NCBI RefSeq assembly: GCF_015207375.1
Contig: NZ_JADEWY010000051.1
Span: 1 to 41,460, forward strand
DNA from: Coleofasciculus sp. LEGE 07092
GTDB taxonomy: Bacteria > Cyanobacteriota > Cyanobacteriia > Cyanobacteriales > Coleofasciculaceae
DNA: 41,460 nucleotides
Direction of reading: 5' to 3'
Position numbers and translations under genes: made by a program. Below the pieces are notes generated by a model that saw only the letters and a program-made list of their open reading frames with translations, was not told the origin of the DNA and ran no database searches. This document shows, in pieces, positions 29,447 through 36,581 of this stretch (positions within the stretch are counted from its first letter, which is position 1; the number at the start of each line of letters is the position of its first letter).

Positions 29447-30207
29447 CTTCCACTGCTCCCCAACTCCAACTCAAGCAAGTTAGCCTGGTAACTTCAGCGA
29501 GAGGCGCAATCCCAGCCTCACCGATACTGACAGATATTTCTTTTGATGTTTTCAGAGGCGATCGCCTTTGCTTAATTGGTTCCTCTGGTGCTGGCAAAAC
29601 GTCTCTGTTGCGGTTGCTGAATCGGTTGAGCGAATCGACAAGTGGCACGATTTATTTAGAAAATCAGGATATTCGGCAAATTCCGGTACTACAGTTGCGG
29701 CGGCAAGTGATGCTTGTGCCGCAGGAACCGAAGCTTTTGGGAATGACGGTTCGGGAGGCGTTAGCTTACCCCTTGGTGTTGCAGCAGCTACCCAAAAATG
29801 CGATCGCTCAACGGCTCACAACTTATCGGGAACTACTACACATCCCCGCAGACTGGCTTGAACGCACGGAGTTACAGCTTTCGGTGGGACAACGGCAATT
29901 AGTAGCGATCGCTCGTGCCTTGGTAATTGAACCGAAAATCGTAGTACTGGATGAACCAACCTCTGCTCTAGATGCTGGCATCGCGTCCTATGTTCTTGGT
30001 GTTTTAGCTGACTTGGCAGTTCAAGATAAGATAACGGTTCTAATGGTAAATCATCAGTTAGATATGGCTCAGGTGTTTAGTACAAGGGTGTTGTATTTGC
30101 AGGAGGGGCGGCTTCTTCAGGACACTTCAGCGAACCAGATTGACTGGAAACAATTGCGAGAACGGTTAGTACAAGCCGAAGCTCAAGCTGCTCGAGAGTG
30201 GCTTTGA
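29404..30207 (+). CDS. ABC transporter ATP-binding protein
   Basis: A roughly 267-residue ABC ATPase. Walker A GSSGAGKTS, Q-loop in VPQEPKLLG, signature LSVGQRQLVAIARAL, Walker B VVLDEPTSALDAG and the switch His in MVNHQLDMA are all present. It resembles phosphate/FetA-type ATPases. The start is uncertain: GTG 29404 overlaps the upstream gene by 43 bases, and TTG 29413 is also possible; the conserved part begins at about residue 20 (LQLKQVSLV). No permease gene follows, so either the upstream membrane protein or an unlinked permease is its partner. Confidence 0.9.
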   Translation: MDNLDGFNSGVDRITSTAPQLQLKQVSLVTSARGAIPASPILTDISFDVFRGDRLCLIGSSGAGKTSLLRLLNRLSESTSGTIYLENQDIRQIPVLQLRRQVMLVPQEPKLLGMTVREALAYPLVLQQLPKNAIAQRLTTYRELLHIPADWLERTELQLSVGQRQLVAIARALVIEPKIVVLDEPTSALDAGIASYVLGVLADLAVQDKITVLMVNHQLDMAQVFSTRVLYLQEGRLLQDTSANQIDWKQLRERLVQAEAQAAREWL

Positions 30208-30270
30208 TGGTGGGGGAGATGGGGGAGATGGGGGGACAAGGAGACAAGGCGATTTTTGAGTGTTATTTTT

Positions 30271-30526
30271 CTCCTCTGCTCCTCTGCTCCTCTGCTCCTC
30301 TGCTCCTCTGCTCCTCTGCTCCTCTGCTCCTCTGCTCCTCTGCTCCTCCGCTCCTCTGCTCCTCTGCTCCTCTGCTCCTCCGCTCCTCTGCTCCTCTGCT
30401 CCTCCGCTCCTCTGCTCCTCTGCTCCTCTGCTCCTCTGCTCCTCTGCTCCTCTGCTCCTCCGCTCCTCTGCTCCTCCGCTCCTCTGCTCCTCCGCTCCTC
30501 TGCTCCCCTGCTCCCCCGCTCCCCTA
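30271..30526. repeat. Octanucleotide tandem array, 32 units
   Basis: Thirty-two head-to-tail octamers: mostly CTCCTCTG, with CTCCTCCG at unit starts 30343, 30375, 30399, 30455, 30471 and 30487, and C-rich variants in the last three units. The final unit contains the stop codon of the response-regulator gene (CTA, 30524-30526). Because eight is not a multiple of three, all three plus frames stay open as spurious Leu/Cys/Ser-rich proteins. On the minus strand each unit contains GGAG. It separates two convergent genes. Confidence 0.97.
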
Positions 30527-31297
30527 CGGGGATTGTTGAGCCATTAAGGGTACGGAATGGTTATTATTTTCTTCGGGAGTGATCAGTCCTTCTACTCTTG
30601 TATGATTCCCTTGCCACCCCTCTGGATTGAATTGATAGCCGACATTGCGAACCGTTTGAATCAAACTGGGTTGCCGGGGGTCGGTTTCGAGTTTTTTGCG
30701 TAGGGATAGAACGTGGGTGTCAATGGTGCGAGGGTTGTCAATGGCATCGGGCCAAGCGCGGCGCAGGAGTTCAGAACGACTCAAGGGTAGTCCCTCCGCT
30801 TGCGCTAGCACGTAGAGTAAACTAAATTCTTGAGGGGTCAAATCGATAAATTCATCTTTCAAGCAAACCCGACGCTGCACTAGATCGATCTTAAGGTCGC
30901 CATATTCCAGCACCATGGGGGCGGTAGTCACCCGAACGCGCCGGATCAGCGCCTCAACTCGCGCCATAAACTCTTGCATACCAAAAGGCTTGGTTAGGTA
31001 ATCATCAGCCCCAGCGTTGAGTCCTTGAACAATGTCAATTTCTCGATTGCGGGCAGACAACATCAAGATCAGTGACTGTCGCTGCTGTTGGAGCCAGCGG
31101 CAGAATTCTATACCATCGCCATCGGGTAAGTCTGAGTCAAGGATGACGACAGTCGGTTGACGGTTGTAGAACGTGTCTCGCGCTTGGTGGAGCGTGGCGG
31201 ATTGGTAGACCCAATGATCCGCCTGTTGTAAATGCCACCCCAGGAGCGATCGCAGATGAGGATTGCCCTCAATAATCTGAACACAAACAGATCCCAC
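30524..31297 (-). CDS. OmpR/PhoB-family response regulator with an atypical receiver
   Basis: A 257-residue transcription factor: receiver (about 1-120), then winged-helix DNA-binding domain (about 130-230; LTPQEFSLLYVLAQ, RTIDTHVLSLRKKLE, RNVGYQF). Phospho-acceptor D54 in VILDSDLPDG and the Lys in YLTKPF are present, but the acidic pair that binds Mg is reduced: the sequence is IIEGNPH, with Gly where the second acidic residue normally stands. Phosphorylation may therefore be weak or unneeded. No histidine kinase gene adjoins it. The octamer array begins at its stop codon. Confidence 0.9.
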   Translation of the reverse strand: MGSVCVQIIEGNPHLRSLLGWHLQQADHWVYQSATLHQARDTFYNRQPTVVILDSDLPDGDGIEFCRWLQQQRQSLILMLSARNREIDIVQGLNAGADDYLTKPFGMQEFMARVEALIRRVRVTTAPMVLEYGDLKIDLVQRRVCLKDEFIDLTPQEFSLLYVLAQAEGLPLSRSELLRRAWPDAIDNPRTIDTHVLSLRKKLETDPRQPSLIQTVRNVGYQFNPEGWQGNHTRVEGLITPEENNNHSVPLMAQQSP

Positions 31298-31504
31298 GGC
31301 ACCTCACTTCCTCGTTAGCCGTTGCATCTCAAAGTAACAGAGCTAATGTCAAGATTTTGTAACACATGCTACCCCAGCGTGGATTCAGTAATCATTATTT
31401 CGTCCGGTTCCCGATAGAATATGCCTTGTTGCATAGGTATTAATAAGCAAGAGATATAGAGTAGTGAAATATATAACCGACTAAATCTTGAGATTTTTAT
31501 AAAA

Positions 31505-32362
31505 ATGCAGAGGTTTTTGTTAGCTGTTACCAACTCAGGGACAATTGCTACCCTGTCAGCAATCCTATCTCTAGAATTAGCGATCGCGCCAGGATTCTCA
31601 ACAACAAGGCAATCGCCTCAGTTTACGGGGGGTGTCGAGCCAATCGAGCGGGATAAGTTCTCTTCTGAAAGACACAGGAGAAGAATCAATCAGAATTGGC
31701 AATTGAGTCAAGTTTTCCGCCCCCCCGACCGAGGCGCACCGCCGCGAACAGAAGATGCCGGAACCCGTGGAGGACTTGACAACTCATTGCGGCAACAACC
31801 TTTAACACTCTTAATCCCAGACTTGAATCCCGAAGAAACGAACTTTGGCTTGACCGTTTCCGAACATCCTACCTTTTTTGCCTACATTCCTCGTTCGCGA
31901 GCCAAGACAGGAGAGTTTATTCTCCTGGATGAAAATAATCAGCTTGTTTACTCGACGAGTTTCCCTATGCCAGCACAGCCTGGTATTGCGAGTATTAGTC
32001 TGCCACCGACTGCCTCACCCCCCCTAGAAATTGGCAAGTGGTACAAGTGGTATTTAATCGTACCGGGCAATTCGGATGAATGGAGTAACAATGACATTAG
32101 TAATGCAGGATGGATTCAGCGAATCGAACCTGGGGAAGCTCTGGAAAATCAGCTCCAAGACGCAACCCCAGGGAATATTCCAGGCTTGTATGCCGAGGCG
32201 GGAATCTGGCACGATGCTTTAGCGAGTTTGGTTGATTTGCGCCGTATCTATCCGTCTGACACGTCCCTAGCAAAAGACTGGGAAGACTTGTTCACTTCCT
32301 CCGGACTCGCAGCATTTAGCCAAGAAAGATTGGTTGATTGTTGTGAGGTAGAGGAGCGGTAA
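31505..32362 (+). CDS. DUF928 protein, predicted exported
   Basis: A 285-residue protein with a hydrophobic N-terminus (first 30 residues) that looks like a signal peptide, a basic linker and a DUF928 domain (about 95-270, LLIPDLNPEETNFGLTVSEH, YIPRSRA, GKWYKWYLIV). The family is found mainly in cyanobacteria, often beside CHASE2 proteins, and has no established function. Here the CHASE2 cyclase gene follows 64 bases downstream on the same strand, so the pair is probably co-expressed; the exported protein could act with the extracytoplasmic CHASE2 sensor. Confidence 0.88.
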   Translation: MQRFLLAVTNSGTIATLSAILSLELAIAPGFSTTRQSPQFTGGVEPIERDKFSSERHRRRINQNWQLSQVFRPPDRGAPPRTEDAGTRGGLDNSLRQQPLTLLIPDLNPEETNFGLTVSEHPTFFAYIPRSRAKTGEFILLDENNQLVYSTSFPMPAQPGIASISLPPTASPPLEIGKWYKWYLIVPGNSDEWSNNDISNAGWIQRIEPGEALENQLQDATPGNIPGLYAEAGIWHDALASLVDLRRIYPSDTSLAKDWEDLFTSSGLAAFSQERLVDCCEVEER

Positions 32363-32426
32363 AACATTATTGGTCATTATTTCTCGTGTTACCAATGACG
32401 ACCAATGACTAATAACTACTAACCTT

Positions 32427-34664
32427 ATGTGGGCAACGCTAAAAAAGCTGGTTTGGGAATGGCGCGGGGTATTGATTACAGCCCCTAGTGTGACCGGATT
32501 AATTATTGCCCTACGCTTTGCCGGATTGTTACAACTATTGGAGTGGGCTGCTTTTGATCAATTGTTTCGCCTCCGTCCTTCAGAACCTGTCGATCCGCGT
32601 ATTGTTATTGTCGGATTAACGGAAGCAGATATCCAAAAACTTGGGCAGGCAATTTTATCGGATGCTACTCTGGCTGAGGTTATTGAAAAAATTAAACAGC
32701 AGCAACCCAGAGCCGTTGGTTTAGATATCTATCGAGATTTGCCAGAGGAACCGGGACACGATCAGCTTGTTCACGTTTTTAACTCGACACCGAATTTAAT
32801 TGGTATTCGTAAAGTCGTTGGCAATGATGGTGATGCGCCGATTAAGCCACCCCCCGTACTGAAAAAATTGGGTCAGGTGGGGGCAAATGATGTCATCTTG
32901 GATGCAGATAGCAAATTGCGTCGGAGTTTTTTGTACCTAACGGCTGAGGATGGGGAAATTGTCCCCAGTTTAGGACTGAGATTAGCTGAAATCTATCTTC
33001 AGGCAGAGGGCATTACTGCCAAATCATCAGTAGTAAACCCCAACTACTTGCAATTGGGTCAAGGGGTCTTTGTGCCGTTTGAAAAAAATGATGGGGGTTA
33101 TGTTCGTGCTAATGCCCAAGGATATCAGATTTTGTTGAACTACAAGGAACCACCCAGTAGCTTTCGCACTGTATCGATTTTAGAGGTTCTAGAGGATAAA
33201 GTACCGCCCAATTTGATGCGTAACCGCATTGTACTCATTGGAGCGATCGCTCAAAGTAAAAAGGATTTATTTCTTACGCCTTACAGCAGCAGGCTGATTG
33301 GTATCCCCGAAAAAACAGCGGGTGTAGAAATTCAAGCTCATCTTACCCATCAAATTATCAGTGCGGCACTGTCAGGACGACCTCTGATTAAAACCTGGCT
33401 TGAACCTTTGGAGTGGCTGTGGATTTTGGTATGGTCTGTGGTGGCGGCGACGTTGAGTTGGAAATGGCGGTATATAGCTGGGATAGCGAAGTTTTCGCTC
33501 AGAACAACCGTTGGAATTGGATTAGTAGTTGCCAGTCTCTTTTGCGTCTGTTATCTGGCGTTTTTGGGGGGGTGGTGGATTCCTTTGGTGCCGCCCACGT
33601 TGGCGATTGGGGGTTCAGCCATTGCAATTGCCAGTTATCTTGCCCGTACAGCAACCGATATTCGCCAAATTTTCAGCCGCTATCTTACGGATGAAGTCGT
33701 CGCTATGCTGCTGGAAACTCCTGAAGGATTGAAATTAGGGGGTGAACGGCGGAAAGTGACGATTTTGATTTCGGATTTGAGGGGCTTTTCAGCGCTATCG
33801 GAACGCTTGCCACCGGAAACAGTGGTTGAGTTGTTAAATATCTATCTAGGCACGATGACTGATGTTATTACTCAGTATCAAGGAACGATTGATGAGTTTA
33901 TTGGCGATGCCATTTTAGTACTGTTTGGTGCGCCAGTCCAACGAGATGATGATGCAAAAAGGGCAATTGCTTGTGGAGTTGCCATGCAACTTGCAACCGC
34001 TTCGGTTAACGAACAATTGGAACGGCTAGATTTACCTCCCGTTCAACTGGGAATTGGCATCAATACGGGTGAAGTGGTGGTTGGTAACATTGGCTCTAAG
34101 AAACGCGCTAAGTATGCTGTCGTTGGTAGCCCCATTAACCTTACTTCTCGCATCGAGTCCTATACTGTAGGCGGTCAGATTTTCATTTCCGAATCGACCC
34201 GAGAAGAGGTGGGTGATATCATTCACATTCAGCAGCAAAAATTGGTACAACCTAAAGGATTTGAGCAGCAAATTCCAATTTTTGAAGTCAAAGGAATTGG
34301 CGGAAATTATAACTTAGTTTTGGATAATCCAGATGATGTGTTACTACCCCTAGCAGAGGAAATCCCAATCCAGTATACCGTTGTTCACGGAAAGCATATT
34401 GGCGAAAATCTCTTTCAGGGGAGTTTAGTCAAGCTGTCAGCCCATGGAGCCGAAGTACAATCAGATTGTATTGTGGAACCCTGGAGTAATATTAAGATTA
34501 ATTTACTCAAGCCGGGGAATAAAACAGAGGCGCTGTATGCCAAGGTAACTGGAAAACCAGCCAAGAGCGATCGCTGTTTTTACGTTTGTTTTACTTCCGT
34601 TTCTCCTGACGTTGAAGCGCTCTTCGCTGCTATCTTAATCTCAGCAAATAGAGCGAGGAAATAG
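32427..34664 (+). CDS. CHASE2-class III nucleotide cyclase-PilZ-like protein
   Basis: A 745-residue membrane sensor. One N-terminal membrane helix is followed by an extracytoplasmic CHASE2 domain (about 40-310; LEWAAFDQLFRLRPSEPVDP), three membrane helices (about 325-405) and a class III cyclase domain (about 435-620). Metal ligands are D450 in ISDLRGFS and D494 in FIGDAI; the transition-state Asn and Arg are in NLTSRIE. The substrate-specifying Lys is Glu490, and the usual Asp/Thr is Ala564, so cGMP may be the product. A C-terminal region (about 645-740) resembles PilZ (LSAHGAEV) but lacks a clear RxxxR motif, so c-di-GMP binding is doubtful. The DUF928 gene lies just upstream. Confidence 0.9.
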   Translation: MWATLKKLVWEWRGVLITAPSVTGLIIALRFAGLLQLLEWAAFDQLFRLRPSEPVDPRIVIVGLTEADIQKLGQAILSDATLAEVIEKIKQQQPRAVGLDIYRDLPEEPGHDQLVHVFNSTPNLIGIRKVVGNDGDAPIKPPPVLKKLGQVGANDVILDADSKLRRSFLYLTAEDGEIVPSLGLRLAEIYLQAEGITAKSSVVNPNYLQLGQGVFVPFEKNDGGYVRANAQGYQILLNYKEPPSSFRTVSILEVLEDKVPPNLMRNRIVLIGAIAQSKKDLFLTPYSSRLIGIPEKTAGVEIQAHLTHQIISAALSGRPLIKTWLEPLEWLWILVWSVVAATLSWKWRYIAGIAKFSLRTTVGIGLVVASLFCVCYLAFLGGWWIPLVPPTLAIGGSAIAIASYLARTATDIRQIFSRYLTDEVVAMLLETPEGLKLGGERRKVTILISDLRGFSALSERLPPETVVELLNIYLGTMTDVITQYQGTIDEFIGDAILVLFGAPVQRDDDAKRAIACGVAMQLATASVNEQLERLDLPPVQLGIGINTGEVVVGNIGSKKRAKYAVVGSPINLTSRIESYTVGGQIFISESTREEVGDIIHIQQQKLVQPKGFEQQIPIFEVKGIGGNYNLVLDNPDDVLLPLAEEIPIQYTVVHGKHIGENLFQGSLVKLSAHGAEVQSDCIVEPWSNIKINLLKPGNKTEALYAKVTGKPAKSDRCFYVCFTSVSPDVEALFAAILISANRARK

Positions 34665-34694
34665 GGTGTAGATTTCTTTATTTTTTTAGATACT

Positions 34695-34853
34695 CTATCG
34701 TCGAGCAATTATCCAAACTGCATGAATAATACCGGGAATATAGCCGAGGAGAGTGAGAAGGATATTCACCCAAAATTGAGTTCCTATTCCCACCTGTAAG
34801 AACACGCCTAGTGGGGGCAAAACAATTGCACAGAGAATCCGAACTAAATCCAT
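34695..34853 (-). CDS. Pmp3/YqaE (UPF0057) family small membrane protein
   Basis: A 52-residue hydrophobic peptide (MDLVRILCAIVLPPLGVFLQ...) with two membrane helices and the family motif LPPLGVFLQVG. Homologues help plants and yeast tolerate salt by limiting membrane depolarisation; bacterial roles are unclear. The start is ATG 34853, with AAGGAG nine bases upstream, and not the longer open frame beginning at 34910. Confidence 0.92.
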   Translation of the reverse strand: MDLVRILCAIVLPPLGVFLQVGIGTQFWVNILLTLLGYIPGIIHAVWIIARR

Positions 34854-35009
34854 AAAATTAGTCTCCTTATTTTTAATTAATGATTTTTTGAGACGACCAA
34901 CGCTATACAATATAATTAATTTCGCTCACTTGGCATCTATCCCAAGGTAGAATTTTTAGCAAGGAAGTTCAGAGGAGCAACATCTGACTCTACTTGATTT
35001 CAACAGTAT

Positions 35010-35945
35010 TTAAGGCAAAACGGTGCGTTTTAGTTTAGCTTTTCGGAAGTTGGTATTGTTGATCATTGCTCCAGTGAAATCAGCATCCGTCAAATCAGCT
35101 CTGTAAAAACTCGTTTTACCGACATTCGCTATACGAAAAACAAATTGCCGAATCAGACCATATCGTTCGTTGTTAATCAGAAGACGCCAACCCAGGTAAG
35201 CCGCCAGCAACATTACTACTAAGGCTCCTGCAAAGGTTGCAGCCAAAGGGATGGCGTCGTCTCCCGCAAAAATACCACCGACTTTGAAAAATCCAGGCAC
35301 TATGGCAGTAGCAACGCAGGAGCCAACAAAAGCACCAGCGATGGCAACTGCAAACGCACTCAATCTAGCGACAACTACAGCCATGGCTCCCACCACTGCC
35401 ACTGTTATCGCCACCACTACCGTTCCCACACCTGCAACCACCAGAATAACGGCAATCGCAAACGCTATGGCAGCGAGGGTGAACGCTTCCATAAACATAA
35501 AAATCATCCTGAAAGCAACGGCAATAGCAACGGCGACTAAAACTATAGCTCCGACAGCAATTAAACCTCTCTTGAGGGTAAATATTAACAACAGGATGAA
35601 GGCGATTAATACGGCTATACCCGAAATGAATTGGGCTAGGCTACTACCGCGAAACATTGCCAAGACAAAAAAACTAGCGAATCCGGCAAATACCCCAGAT
35701 AAGCCGGAAATTAGCCACGCTTCAATCACCAAAAGCGCTATCCAATAACCTTTTACTCCTGCCTTCGCCCTACAAAACTTGGCTTCTCTTAACGTTGCAC
35801 GGTTAAAGTTAGCTCCTCGGATATCGGTGTCGCTAAAGTCAGCCCCTGTCAAGTCTTCTCCGGTGAACCATTGACCCGCTAAATTTTCTCCCCGGAAATT
35901 TCTTCTGCCATTAACATAGAGCTTCAAAACCTCTTTCGCTTTCAC
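35010..35945 (-). CDS. Membrane pentapeptide-repeat protein
   Basis: A 311-residue protein with short pentapeptide-repeat blocks at both ends (residues about 15-60, GADFSDTDIRGANFNRATLR; and about 275-305, ADLTDADFTGAMINNTNF) around a hydrophobic core of six or more likely membrane helices. The core from about residue 120 to 215 is strikingly rich in Ala, Val and Ile. The repeat blocks should form right-handed beta-helices in the cytoplasm. Function is unknown. Start ATG 35945. It is alone on its strand. Confidence 0.85.
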   Translation of the reverse strand: MKAKEVLKLYVNGRRNFRGENLAGQWFTGEDLTGADFSDTDIRGANFNRATLREAKFCRAKAGVKGYWIALLVIEAWLISGLSGVFAGFASFFVLAMFRGSSLAQFISGIAVLIAFILLLIFTLKRGLIAVGAIVLVAVAIAVAFRMIFMFMEAFTLAAIAFAIAVILVVAGVGTVVVAITVAVVGAMAVVVARLSAFAVAIAGAFVGSCVATAIVPGFFKVGGIFAGDDAIPLAATFAGALVVMLLAAYLGWRLLINNERYGLIRQFVFRIANVGKTSFYRADLTDADFTGAMINNTNFRKAKLKRTVLP

Positions 35946-36581
35946 TTTTTACCTCATATTACCCAAGTAAATTCAGCGTTTTAGGAATTTTTTATCCAAA
36001 GTACCATTGTGTACAACCTTTTATCGTAACTGAGATTACTCCTGTCCAATCTCACGACTTTGGGCATAGTCCAAGGGGGATAGACGCAAGAAGCGCAGCA
36101 ACTTCTACCTATTGATAGATTTACAAACGTCTCAAAAAAATAAATGATGCTATAGTCTGTCCTTTGTTACACCTGAATGAAAAAGCGAGTAGGTTAAGTG
36201 AACTCCCAGCTAATCAGTTCACTGTTTGACGCTCAGTGTTAGATAGTCAAGGTTCATTATGAACTGTTAACGACTAACTCTCAGCCATTAACAGTCAACA
36301 CCAATATTTTTGATTCAAAACTCACTTAACCTGCTTATTCTTTCACCGACTGCCTTTTCCGAACATAGTCTTTAGAGGAGCAATCCAAGCCTTTACCCCT
36401 TGTCGTAGGGGTTGAGTGGCTTGGACAGAAACTTTTTTGGTAAGGTTCTAGATGTTGATAGTTCTAGGGTCAATTCAGCGATTAACCATAAACTCCGAAC
36501 AAACAAACGATTAACTCTCAATCGTGACGAGCGTTTGACCCAGTCCGAGCCACAAATATCACCCGTTCCCAAGCAGTATAA
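35946..36581. other. Intergenic region with an inverted-repeat element
   Basis: 636 bases between divergent genes. AGGTTAAGTGA (36191-36201) and TCACTTAACCT (36322-36332) are perfect 11-base inverted arms, with partial matching just outside, enclosing about 120 bases that themselves hold smaller GTTAAC/AACAGTC repeats. This could be a MITE-like element or a large hairpin. No convincing gene is seen; an open frame at 36412-36639 has no protein-like features. Confidence 0.5.

Noticed and set aside
30271-30526. Possible CRISPR array
   Set aside because: Units are contiguous octamers without spacers, and no cas gene is present.
30198-30582. Three overlapping plus-strand open frames of about 95-113 codons rich in Leu, Cys, Ser, Ala and Pro
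   Set aside because: They are created by the octamer array, which has no stop in any frame because its unit is eight bases long.
35251-35748. 165-codon plus-strand open frame rich in Ala, Thr and Asn
   Set aside because: It is the antisense of the low-complexity membrane core of the pentapeptide protein and has no protein-like features of its own.
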